Assembly (NCBI RefSeq): GCF_025499605.1 | Contig: NZ_JAFMVC010000017.1 | Coordinates: 48,907-112,906 of the forward strand | DNA from: Carboxylicivirga litoralis | GTDB taxonomy: Bacteria > Bacteroidota > Bacteroidia > Bacteroidales > Marinilabiliaceae | Direction: 5' to 3' | DNA: 64,000 bases | Shown: one piece after another, positions 1-8,700 of the stretch | How the letters are laid out: every line of letters begins with the position of its first letter | Numbering within the stretch: the stretch's first letter is position 1 | Notes under the pieces: generated by a model | Told to the model about the DNA's origin: nothing | The model's database searches: none | What the model saw: the letters and a program-made list of their open reading frames with translations, nothing else | Position numbers and translations under genes: made by a program

Positions 1-2211
1 ATCTTCAGCAGTTAGTTTAAACGATATAACTGAAGAACCAGCTGTTATCTTAATGTTTCCTTCACCTGAGTCATCGCCCGAGTCTGTGGCAATAGCAATG
101 GTAGAAGGCAAAGCTGCCCAGTTACCGTTACCAAGGCGCATATCACCACTACCTTCTGCTGTGTAGTAGACATACATGGTTTGTCCTACTTGTAGACCAC
201 TGAAATCGTATCCTCCCCAGGTTAAGTCTGTGAATGAAGTGCTCCAACCCGAAACTAGCGCAGAACCTTCCCAAATAGGTGTTGGCGGTGAGAAATCCTT
301 CACCCATGAGATAGATGAAATAATCATTCCGTCACCCTGAAGGATAATTGAATAACCCCAATCGCTATATGGGAATAATGATACCGGTAAATCGATATAA
401 TCAGAAGCAGCTATAAGTGCTGCATTATCAGCATTGTCAGCTCCATCATATACCTGTTCCCAATGACCATTGAACGCCTTCATTTTCGGTTCGTCGTTGG
501 TTTTGGTGTATCGGATGCGAACGTATGAATCGTCCGGAGCTCCAGAAAAGTCAACATTCAGCTCGTAGTTAGCACTCCAATTAGCCAGCTCAACAGGCGT
601 GTTGTACAATACAGTTTCAACCAAACCAGATGCTTCAACCTTAATTGTATAATCAACATTTGTTGTACCTGACACTAAGGTCAATTTATTCTCGCCAACA
701 TCTGTTCCAACAGCTACATAGAGTACTGTTCCTACTAGCAAAAACGGCGTGTCTCCGTCATTCAGAAGTACATTGGTCAGGTTTTCGCCATTAACAACCG
801 AACACTCTAACAATTCACCAACCGTTGTTGATTCGGCAGCAAATTCAGCAACTGCACAAAATGTAAAAGCATTAATGGTGATACTTCCTGCAGCAACTGT
901 TTCTCCATTATCCATCACTAGTGTTACACTGCCTGTCTCGGCTTCGAGTGGAACGACCACCTTAAATCCATCTACTGTTTCTGTTGCTTCGGCTTCAATA
1001 TCGCCAAACAAAACTGTTTTTACACGACTTCCTAAAGTCGATACAATCGTAAGCTCATCCAGTGGCGTAGCATCCGATGGTATAGTAGCTACCGGCTTTG
1101 TTGTTACAAAACCATCTACAACCACTGTAGTTCCATTGGCTGTAGTCAAGGTAATATCACCGCTTTGAGCTGCTTCCGATACTTCTAGATTTAGCTTTCC
1201 ATCCGCTAAGGTAACGGGTGTAGCCTCACCTCCGGTGAATGTGGCTGTAGTTACTAAATCCAAATCGCTACCTCCGATAACAACTATCTCGCCCACGCCA
1301 TAAGAATCCTTTACTTCTTCTATGGCTGCTGTCGGTTCAATAAGAGTGATGTTGCCAATAGCAATTTCAATGCCCGATGGCAAAACTGATATTGCCTGAC
1401 CGCTCAGCGCATTGGTTGGCACGGTCATTACCAGGCTGGTTGCATTTTGACTTGCAAATTCAGAGACTGTAATATCTCCACCTAAAGTAATTGCAGTTAT
1501 TAGATCTAAATCTGTTCCGGCAATTGTTAATGCCGTACCTGGCTTAACCGGATCTGGTGTCACTTCGGCAATGACCGGTGTGACAACATTTAATTCTTCT
1601 TCAGAATAAATAATAATCGGATCCTCGGCACCATTTGAAACAGCAATTTTACCGGTTTGAGCCTCAGCAGGCACTTTTAGGGTTAATTGCTTGCGCGACT
1701 TGGTGATAAATTCAGAACTATCTACTGCCACACGATCAGTAAAAAGCACTTCTCCTACCAAGTTAAGGTAATCACCATCAATGGTTAATATTTCACCCGG
1801 CTTAATGGACTTGGGCGAAAATGAGCCTTCAATATCAATCGGTTCCGAATAGCCAATTTTGGTTTTTGTAGTAATGCTTAACTCATCGCCTAACAAGGTT
1901 ATAAAACCTTCAACAGCGTCTTGAGGAACTGTCAATTTAATACTCTTGTCGGTGTGCTCGGTAAACTCACTGCTGCCAATCTCAATATTAGGTGGCAAAA
2001 TAATAGTATTGATTTGGCTTAGTTTTTCGCCAATAAAGCGTAATTCGGCTCCACGAGCTATGGGCATTGGCCCATAGCTAAATAATGTTGCTTCGTTGAT
2101 ACCCTGATCATCATCGTCGCTACAAGAGCTTAAGATGGTGATAAAACCGAGGCTTACAACAACTGACAGAAACAACAATGATTTAAAATATTTCTTATAA
2201 TTGGTTTGCAT
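1..2211 (-). CDS. Multi-IPT/TIG surface lipoprotein of the mannan locus (3' end outside window)
   Basis: The minus-strand frame stays open from an ATG at 2211 to the left edge, so the C-terminus is missing; about 737 residues are visible. A signal peptide ends in a lipobox with Cys30 followed by SDDDDQ, the acidic stretch that in Bacteroidota marks lipoproteins for the cell surface. About five immunoglobulin-like IPT/TIG modules of roughly 75-80 residues follow, recognisable by recurring PG(x)LTI.G..L motifs, and then two jelly-roll-like segments with Trp-rich motifs (WEGSALVSGW, YVRIRYT). It lies 28 bp behind the previous glycan-binding lipoprotein gene and is the last visible gene of the susC operon. 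By position and architecture it is inferred to bind mannan or hold other proteins away from the cell surface. No catalytic motif is seen in the visible part, but a hydrolase domain beyond the edge cannot be excluded. Confidence 0.8.
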   Translation of the reverse strand, partial: MQTNYKKYFKSLLFLSVVVSLGFITILSSCSDDDDQGINEATLFSYGPMPIARGAELRFIGEKLSQINTIILPPNIEIGSSEFTEHTDKSIKLTVPQDAVEGFITLLGDELSITTKTKIGYSEPIDIEGSFSPKSIKPGEILTIDGDYLNLVGEVLFTDRVAVDSSEFITKSRKQLTLKVPAEAQTGKIAVSNGAEDPIIIYSEEELNVVTPVIAEVTPDPVKPGTALTIAGTDLDLITAITLGGDITVSEFASQNATSLVMTVPTNALSGQAISVLPSGIEIAIGNITLIEPTAAIEEVKDSYGVGEIVVIGGSDLDLVTTATFTGGEATPVTLADGKLNLEVSEAAQSGDITLTTANGTTVVVDGFVTTKPVATIPSDATPLDELTIVSTLGSRVKTVLFGDIEAEATETVDGFKVVVPLEAETGSVTLVMDNGETVAAGSITINAFTFCAVAEFAAESTTVGELLECSVVNGENLTNVLLNDGDTPFLLVGTVLYVAVGTDVGENKLTLVSGTTNVDYTIKVEASGLVETVLYNTPVELANWSANYELNVDFSGAPDDSYVRIRYTKTNDEPKMKAFNGHWEQVYDGADNADNAALIAASDYIDLPVSLFPYSDWGYSIILQGDGMIISSISWVKDFSPPTPIWEGSALVSGWSTSFTDLTWGGYDFSGLQVGQTMYVYYTAEGSGDMRLGNGNWAALPSTIAIATDSGDDSGEGNIKITAGSSVISFKLTAED

Positions 2212-2239
2212 AGCAAATCGTTTTTATTGTTCAGTATTA

Positions 2240-3481
2240 TTACATTGGTACGATACGGATGTTATCGATGCACATGTGAACTCTACAATCTTGTCCTTCA
2301 ACACCACCGTGCCACACAAAGAATGTAAGGCCACCCAACATGTCATTAGTGACCATTGATCCGGCATCTTTACCATCGTGGTAATAATGAAATTCCTTCA
2401 TTGGAATCGAAACAGTTATCCAACCATCAGTTATAAAGCTGCCTGATGATGCCCATGGATTCCACAAGCCACGCTGCGTAGCGTTATCTGCGATATAACC
2501 ATTGGTTCCACTCACCGAATAAGGTGTAAAAATCATTTGTAAAGCAGCTGATTTCCACTCTTCCACCACGTAACACTCAAATTTCAGAACGGCCTCATTT
2601 AAATCACCTTCATAAAATGGCACATCAGGACGACCGTTAGAAGCATTCCACAAGTTAAAACTGTGGGCATCTTCGTTCCAGGTAGCTCCAATATCTCCTG
2701 CCATATCGCCATCGAAACGTACATAATTACCGCTGATACCAGCAGGGTTAGAATTGGCAATAACTCCCGAACGCCAGCCTCCGGCAGCATCCAGATTATC
2801 CCAATCTAAAATGTAGTTACGGTCATCGCGGAAATAAAATGATGAACGACCGGATCCGTAAATACTTTTAACGGTTACCTGACCGGTTGTGGTTCCAGCA
2901 GGTACATTAACAACTATTTCATCAAAATCGTCACTCACAGCCACCACTTCTCCTTGTAATTCTCCAGGGAATATAACCTGAATAGGCACATTCGGATCAT
3001 CAATGAAATAGCTGCCTCTGATGACGGCTTGCTCACCATCGGCGACAAACTCGCATAACATCGAATTTGGAACTGGTGCAGGCACTATCACATTAAAATC
3101 ATGTGTTATTGTATCACCTCCTGCTACCATATAAATCTTATTCGAAACCTCACCAGGTATTTCGTTAGGAACGGTAACAATCAATGAATTGGATGAGATA
3201 AAACTAGTATTCAAATATGCTTCTTTATCATTGAACCACATTTCGGTAATACTGGTTAAGTTATCTCCAATAAGAGCAATCGTTGTATTTAAAGAGGCAC
3301 TCACAATCAGTGAGTCCGATTTATCCGGATCGGTCATTCGAATGTAATTCACACTGGGAACACCACCGGTGACCTCATACTCATGCGGATATTCTTCGCA
3401 CGACTGAAACAAGCCTATGCCTGCCAGCATTAATAGTGACAGAAAAAGCGTGTATATCTTTTGTTTATATATCGTTTTCAT
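2240..3481 (-). CDS. Surface glycan-binding lipoprotein (SGBP-B type, two TIG domains plus C-terminal binding domain)
   Basis: This is a 413-residue lipoprotein; I chose the ATG at 3481 because it opens directly into a signal peptide ending LFQSC, and an upstream in-frame ATG would overlap susD. Two IPT/TIG Ig-like domains (about residues 35-130 and 130-215) precede a C-terminal beta-rich domain ending CIDNIRIVP. That layout matches surface glycan-binding proteins encoded after SusD in polysaccharide loci (the xyloglucan SGBP-B type). It probably helps capture mannan chains for the SusCD importer at the cell surface. The gene follows susD by 19 bp and precedes another TIG-rich lipoprotein, consistent with one transcript. 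Ligand specificity is inferred from the neighbouring mannanase genes only. Confidence 0.85.
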   Translation of the reverse strand: MKTIYKQKIYTLFLSLLMLAGIGLFQSCEEYPHEYEVTGGVPSVNYIRMTDPDKSDSLIVSASLNTTIALIGDNLTSITEMWFNDKEAYLNTSFISSNSLIVTVPNEIPGEVSNKIYMVAGGDTITHDFNVIVPAPVPNSMLCEFVADGEQAVIRGSYFIDDPNVPIQVIFPGELQGEVVAVSDDFDEIVVNVPAGTTTGQVTVKSIYGSGRSSFYFRDDRNYILDWDNLDAAGGWRSGVIANSNPAGISGNYVRFDGDMAGDIGATWNEDAHSFNLWNASNGRPDVPFYEGDLNEAVLKFECYVVEEWKSAALQMIFTPYSVSGTNGYIADNATQRGLWNPWASSGSFITDGWITVSIPMKEFHYYHDGKDAGSMVTNDMLGGLTFFVWHGGVEGQDCRVHMCIDNIRIVPM

Positions 3482-3500
3482 ACTAAACTCTTTTGTTGAA

Positions 3501-5201
3501 TTAATTATAACCGATAGAACCAAAGTCAAAATCAACAGGCTCATCCATTAAACCAGGGTTTAATGACAAATCCACTTCCGGGAATGGGATTGTGAAATCT
3601 TCATCACTTAATCCGGTAACCTTATGACTAGTTATTTCAAGATTGGAATCATCACCATTCGTGTAAAAATCTTCCAAACCTTGCCAGCTACCTCTTTCCT
3701 GTGCTAAAATCTGTGCTTTGGCAGCAGCTGGGTCATAATAATGTAATCGAACTAAATCATACCAGCGATCACCTTCCATCGCAAATTCAACGCGACGCTC
3801 GTGGTCAATCATTTCAAAGTCAAGGCTGGTTTCATCAACGTGATTACCTTTTAAAGCCCTAGCTCTTACCGCATTAAAAGCAGCCAGAGCCGAAGCATCA
3901 GTTGTAGTAGCATTGTTACCTAAAACGGCTTCGGCATACACCAGATAAACATCTGACAAACGTAAAATATGTGTGCTTAGTGGTGTGTGCATGCGATCTA
4001 AGGACTCATAACCCTGCGCTTGCGCATCGGCTAATCGGCCTACAATGTGCTTGGTAACATTCGATCCTGTACCACTTACAAAGCTAATGGCTCCGCCATA
4101 CATACCATCAGAGGCACTGTCCCAGTTATAAGCAAAACCACCCATATCAGTCCAGAAATAGTCGTAGGTATCGCCTACCATCATAATAGTGGCTTTACGG
4201 CGCGAATCGCGGTAATTGCGCGATAAGGTAGTAGCGCTTTCTTCAAATGCCGTTTGTAAATCGATGGTTGGATACACCCAGTTGCCCCACGATTGAACCG
4301 CATCGGAAAAGTTAGTTAATGATAAATCAGACTGCAATGAGTTTTGACTCGTCCATTGTGCTCCAACCGTCCAGTGCCAGGCAATCAGGCTTTCTTCGCT
4401 GAAATTGCCTTTTAACTGAAATATCTCCGAATATTCAGGGTGAAGGGTACGTCCACTGTTGTCAATCACCATTTTGGCATACTTAGCAGCCTCGGCTAAA
4501 TCGGTTTCGTTACGCGAACCGCTCATTCCATAACCCGATTTTGTCAGATAAACCTTAGCCAATAAACCGTAAGCACTGTATTTATCAATGCGCCCCTTCA
4601 TATTCTCTTCTGGCAACAATTCAATCGCATCATGTAAAATTAATGTGATGTATTTATACACGTCCTCTACCTTATTACGCTTTAAAGTTGCTGAAGAATT
4701 ATCGGCAATAATAGCCGCGTTATCATGAATGATAGGTACGGCTCCAAAACAGCGTACCAGGTAAAAGTAGCTCATGGCTTTCCACACCATGGCTTCACCT
4801 TTTACAGTATTTTTAGCTTCTTGCGACACCTGTGGCCCTGATTTCAGGTCAACGTTTTGAATGACCCCGTTACAATAGGCATTTACCGACCATAGAGATG
4901 CAGAAGCGTTGGCGATATCGGCATCTGAATTATTAAGTACCAGGTTGGTGTAACCATCGCCAATGTCGAATACCAGGTTACCTGGCATCACATCGCCAAT
5001 TTTCATAAACCCACGCTGAAAATCGTACCATGGTGAGTTATAAATCGTGTTAACCGATTGATATAGTTGCTCATCGTTCTGATAAAAACTATCAATTGTA
5101 TACGTGTCCTCTGCCGGACGCTCTAAAAAATCTTCACAAGATGATACAGCTCCTAATACCAGGATAGCTATAATAAATCTTTTTAAACTATATATTTTCA
5201 T
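3501..5201 (-). CDS. SusD/RagB-family nutrient-binding outer-membrane lipoprotein
   Basis: This 566-residue lipoprotein has lipid cysteine Cys22 (VSSCEDFLE) and the alpha-helical TPR-like SusD fold signature. N-terminal hallmarks include the FLERPAEDTYT segment, and near the C-terminus there is the family motif RRVEFAMEGDRWYDLVRL. SusD proteins form the lid over the SusC barrel and capture oligosaccharides at the cell surface before import. The gene starts 12 bp after susC, the usual tandem order, and is followed by two glycan-binding lipoprotein genes. A beta-mannan or mannooligosaccharide substrate is inferred from the adjacent GH26, GH130 and GH2 genes. Length and signature are normal, with no sign of damage. 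Confidence 0.97.
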   Translation of the reverse strand: MKIYSLKRFIIAILVLGAVSSCEDFLERPAEDTYTIDSFYQNDEQLYQSVNTIYNSPWYDFQRGFMKIGDVMPGNLVFDIGDGYTNLVLNNSDADIANASASLWSVNAYCNGVIQNVDLKSGPQVSQEAKNTVKGEAMVWKAMSYFYLVRCFGAVPIIHDNAAIIADNSSATLKRNKVEDVYKYITLILHDAIELLPEENMKGRIDKYSAYGLLAKVYLTKSGYGMSGSRNETDLAEAAKYAKMVIDNSGRTLHPEYSEIFQLKGNFSEESLIAWHWTVGAQWTSQNSLQSDLSLTNFSDAVQSWGNWVYPTIDLQTAFEESATTLSRNYRDSRRKATIMMVGDTYDYFWTDMGGFAYNWDSASDGMYGGAISFVSGTGSNVTKHIVGRLADAQAQGYESLDRMHTPLSTHILRLSDVYLVYAEAVLGNNATTTDASALAAFNAVRARALKGNHVDETSLDFEMIDHERRVEFAMEGDRWYDLVRLHYYDPAAAKAQILAQERGSWQGLEDFYTNGDDSNLEITSHKVTGLSDEDFTIPFPEVDLSLNPGLMDEPVDFDFGSIGYN

Positions 5202-5213
5202 AGCAAATACGTA

Positions 5214-8200
5214 TTAGAATGAAACACTTAAACCAAATGTAAATACCTGTGGTGATGGGTAACGTCCGTTATCCAAACCAAACACATTGGCACTTTGCGT
5301 GCTGGCTCCGACTTCTGGATCAAAACCAGTGTACTTAGTGAATGTGGCCAGGTTCTCAACACTCGCATACACCCTGGCATTGCTCAGGCGAATACGTTCA
5401 ATTACATTCTTTGGCAGAGTATAACCCAAAGTGATGTTTTTGATACGAATAAATGAGCCATCCTCAATATAGCGATCTGAGATGCGATCGTTATCGTTGG
5501 GGTCAGTACCTGTTGCGCGAGGCACATCAGTACCGGTGTTAGCAACCCTTACATTTGTCACATCATCCCACCAGATACCTTCGTAATTTCCATCAATTGG
5601 CTCTAACCTGGCTCTGTCATTAACAACATCAAGCTGGTTGGTAAATAAACTTTTCATGCTTGATAAGCTAATAGCCGTGTAGTTCATAACATCGTTACCA
5701 TACGAACCATTGATAAAAATACTCATGTCGAAGTTTTTGTACGAGAAAGTATTGTTAAAACCAAAGGTAAAATCAGGCATTGGCGAACCGATGGTTGTGC
5801 GGTCGTATGAATCGATAATACCATCTGGTTTGCCATCGGGTCCGCTGATATCCTTAAACTTCAAGTCACCTACATAAGTGGTTGTATTGATTCCGAATAC
5901 ACCATCTGATGGGTATCCTGTTGGTTTCGGGCTATTCTGTAAATCTTCCAAATCCTGGTAAACACCATCGGTTACATAACCATAGAAATTAAATAATGGG
6001 TCACCCACTTCGGTTAATGAAACTACATCGCTCCACTGTCCGTAACCTTCAATATGGGCTGATGGAGTACCATCAAGAGCCACCAGTTTATTTCGGTTAA
6101 ATGAAATCTGGAAGTCAGTATCCCATGTAAAATTGCCTTTGAAATTGTGCGTTGTTAAAGAAACCTCTAAACCTTTATTGTTGATTTCTCCGAAGTTACC
6201 CCATGGAGCAGCCAATGCACTTGATGCATTACCTCGTGTACCCATGTATGAAGGTAGCTGTAATGGCATCAACATATCTTTTGAGGTTTTATCATACACT
6301 TCAACAACTAAATCGGCAAAATTGAACAAGGTCAAATCCAATCCAATATTAATCTGCTCCTGCTTTTCCCATTGAATGTATGGGTTGGCAATATTCGATT
6401 GACGATAGCCAGCACCAAGGCCTGTATCCATTTTAGAAATACTTGCGCCCCATAAATAACCACCAATGTTTTGGTTACCCACTTGTCCCCAACCAACGCG
6501 TAATTTTCCATTGGTTAAGTATTGTTGAGCCCATTCCATAAACGATTCGTTGCTAAAGCGCCACGATCCTGCAAATGAATGGAAACCAGCCCATCGGTTC
6601 TCAGGTCCAAAATTAGAGGAACCATCGCGACGATAAGTATAAGTCATCATGTAACGGTTATCGTAATTATAGGTCAAACGCCCGAAATAAGAAGCATTAG
6701 CAGCACTACCAAATCCATACGTGATTTGTGGAGTACCATCACCCAATTGCGGATTTTGAATATCGTTACTTGGCAAGTTGGTATTATATACACTTTCGTA
6801 TTCATAACTGTTTTCCCACATGTCTTGCCCAATCATGACCGTTCCACTATGCTTACCAAATGTTTTTGAATAAGTAAGGTAGTTTTTTACCTGCCAGAAC
6901 GTATTTTTGTTGTTTTGAGCCCGCATTGAGTTAATGGAGCGTTCCCAGTTACCGTAGACTATGGTTGGACGAAACACCTCTGCTTTCGAAAAATCGAGGT
7001 TTAAAGTTCCTTCAGTATGGAGTACTAAATCTTTAAGAATGGTTGCATCGAAGAAAACAGTACTGCCAAATGAATTTCTATTTAAGAAATTATCATCATC
7101 CATAGCCATTCCAATGGCATTAGGCTGTGATGTTTGTCCTTCGCGGAAAATGCTGGCATAACTTCCATCCATATTATAGATAGGCATATCAGGTGTTGTT
7201 TGCAATGCAATGCGGATGATACCTGCTTCTGAATCAGCCAGTCCTAAGCGCTCATCGGTTTGTGAATAATTCACATTGACCCCCATTTTTAACCAATCTT
7301 TCAACTGAGCATCCAGGTTGGTTCTAAATGAAAAACGTTCAAATTCAGTACCAATAACAGTTCCTTCCTGGTTTAGATAACCACCCGAAACATAATACTT
7401 TAGCTTATCACTACCACCGGACACATTCACCTGGTGCTGCTGAATTGGTGCAATCTGAAAAATTGATTCCTGCCAGTCGGTACCATGCCCCAGCAATGAT
7501 GGGTCCAAAAATTCAGGGCGCTCTTCACGACCGTTTGTCTGAGCAGCCACAGAGTTGCTAAATTCAGCAAATTCGCGCAGATTCATAATGTCAATCAACG
7601 AGTTTTGACGTTGCACACCGTAAGAACCTTCGTAATTAAATTTGGCATCTCCTTCTTTTCCGCGTTTGGTGGTGATAATGATTACTCCATTGGCACCTTG
7701 CGAACCATAAATGGCCGTTGCCGAGGCATCTTTTAAGATTTCCATCGACACAATATCATTCGGGTTCAACTTTGAAAGAGGTGAAACGCCAGATGTAGGC
7801 GCGTTACCCAAAGCATCGCCCAAACCTAAATCATGACCGCCTGTAGATGTGTTTTGCATGGGCACCCCATCAATTACGTATAAGGGCTCAGCACCTGCAT
7901 TTACTGTACTTTGCCCCCGTACACGGATACTTACTGCTCCACCCGGTTGCCCTGTTGTAGAAACAGCTGTAACACCAGCTGCACGACCTTTCAGCGCCTG
8001 GTCGATATTAGCTATACCAGCCGCCACCAACTTATCTGCATCCAAAGACACAGACGCCCCGGAGAGGTCACTCTTTTTCATGGTACCGTATCCAACTACC
8101 ACTACTTCATCCAAATCTTTAGTATCGGGAACCATTCGGACGTTTAATGTCGTTTGATTACTGACATTAATGACCTGTGCTTCAAAACCGATAAAAGAAA

Positions 8201-8420
8201 ACACCAGATTAGTATTACTATCTGGTACTTCGAGCGAGAATTTTCCCTCAAAATCGGTTATAGTTCCCTGCGTTGTTCCTTCAATAACGATGGAAACGCC
8301 CGGTAAAGGCTGATTTGTATCATCCTTTACGGTTCCGGTTATTGTTTTTTCCTGTGCATAACTCCAGTGAGCCATGAGGAATAATACAATAACTCCAAAT
8401 AATCGCAGATTCAAATTCAT
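5214..8420 (-). CDS. SusC/RagA-family TonB-dependent outer-membrane importer
   Basis: This is a 1068-residue TonB-linked outer-membrane protein. I chose the ATG at 8420 because it begins a clean signal peptide cleaved after SYAQ; the longer frame adds 26 residues with no function. After the signal comes a carboxypeptidase-regulatory-like domain (ITGTVKDDTNQPLPGVSI), then a plug domain introduced by DEVVVVGYGT, then the 22-strand barrel ending in a C-terminal phenylalanine (GLSVSF). It imports glycan fragments together with SusD, driven by TonB/ExbBD. It is the first gene of the susCD block. A 280-bp gap separates it from the GH2 gene, and this gap contains a -7-like box and a long inverted repeat, so the block may have its own promoter. 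Confidence 0.97.
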   Translation of the reverse strand: MNLNLRLFGVIVLFLMAHWSYAQEKTITGTVKDDTNQPLPGVSIVIEGTTQGTITDFEGKFSLEVPDSNTNLVFSFIGFEAQVINVSNQTTLNVRMVPDTKDLDEVVVVGYGTMKKSDLSGASVSLDADKLVAAGIANIDQALKGRAAGVTAVSTTGQPGGAVSIRVRGQSTVNAGAEPLYVIDGVPMQNTSTGGHDLGLGDALGNAPTSGVSPLSKLNPNDIVSMEILKDASATAIYGSQGANGVIIITTKRGKEGDAKFNYEGSYGVQRQNSLIDIMNLREFAEFSNSVAAQTNGREERPEFLDPSLLGHGTDWQESIFQIAPIQQHQVNVSGGSDKLKYYVSGGYLNQEGTVIGTEFERFSFRTNLDAQLKDWLKMGVNVNYSQTDERLGLADSEAGIIRIALQTTPDMPIYNMDGSYASIFREGQTSQPNAIGMAMDDDNFLNRNSFGSTVFFDATILKDLVLHTEGTLNLDFSKAEVFRPTIVYGNWERSINSMRAQNNKNTFWQVKNYLTYSKTFGKHSGTVMIGQDMWENSYEYESVYNTNLPSNDIQNPQLGDGTPQITYGFGSAANASYFGRLTYNYDNRYMMTYTYRRDGSSNFGPENRWAGFHSFAGSWRFSNESFMEWAQQYLTNGKLRVGWGQVGNQNIGGYLWGASISKMDTGLGAGYRQSNIANPYIQWEKQEQINIGLDLTLFNFADLVVEVYDKTSKDMLMPLQLPSYMGTRGNASSALAAPWGNFGEINNKGLEVSLTTHNFKGNFTWDTDFQISFNRNKLVALDGTPSAHIEGYGQWSDVVSLTEVGDPLFNFYGYVTDGVYQDLEDLQNSPKPTGYPSDGVFGINTTTYVGDLKFKDISGPDGKPDGIIDSYDRTTIGSPMPDFTFGFNNTFSYKNFDMSIFINGSYGNDVMNYTAISLSSMKSLFTNQLDVVNDRARLEPIDGNYEGIWWDDVTNVRVANTGTDVPRATGTDPNDNDRISDRYIEDGSFIRIKNITLGYTLPKNVIERIRLSNARVYASVENLATFTKYTGFDPEVGASTQSANVFGLDNGRYPSPQVFTFGLSVSF

Positions 8421-8483
8421 AAAAACTTTTTTAATTAATAGATTTGATTCACTTATTGTATTTATTACACTTTGAAATTTTAA

Positions 8484-8491
8484 CAAATTTA
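8484..8491 (-). promoter_or_regulatory. Candidate -7 promoter box of susC
   Basis: On the minus strand the bases read TAAATTTG, a match to the Bacteroidota -7 consensus TAnnTTTG, placed 63 bp before the susC start codon. I could not find a TTTG/TTG -33 element at the usual 19-20 bp spacing, so this may be an activator-dependent promoter or a chance match. Confidence 0.35.
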
Positions 8492-8605
8492 AACACATTA
8501 CTTAGTAGAATACTATACTATTTTATCAATAACATGTACTTTTCACTTGAGAGTAATGTGCAGTTTTCTTATTAAATGAGTTTACATTTTAACGACACTT
8601 CTGAA

Positions 8606-8647
8606 ATCAACTCTGATTATTAATCTTTATTTATAACCAGAGTTGAT
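8606..8647. repeat. Inverted repeat upstream of susC (10-bp arms, 22-bp spacer)
   Basis: ATCAACTCTG (8606-8615) is the exact reverse complement of CAGAGTTGAT (8638-8647). It sits about 190 bp before susC and 54 bp after the GH2 stop codon. No T-run follows on the minus strand, so it is a poor intrinsic terminator. It could be a regulator-binding site or an mRNA-stabilising stem. Confidence 0.55.
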
Positions 8648-8700
8648 AATATCTAAGCATCAAATATCTGTTCTTTTTTACCAAAAGATGTGTTGATTTG

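Larger units (their letters stand above)
8421..8700. other. Intergenic region between GH2 and susC
   Basis: This 280-bp A+T-rich gap splits the mannan locus into an enzyme block and a SusCD block on the same strand. It holds a 10-bp inverted repeat (8606-8615 and 8638-8647) and a TAAATTTG box facing susC. I see no ORF or RNA gene in it. Confidence 0.6.

Noticed and set aside
749..1168. 139-codon plus-strand ORF
   Set aside because: It lies opposite the long TIG-repeat lipoprotein frame, is Ser/Thr/Val-rich as expected for the antisense of such repeats, and has no signal or domain.
7849..8157. Overlapping plus-strand ORFs inside susC
   Set aside because: They are antisense shadows of a gene with clear SusC motifs throughout.
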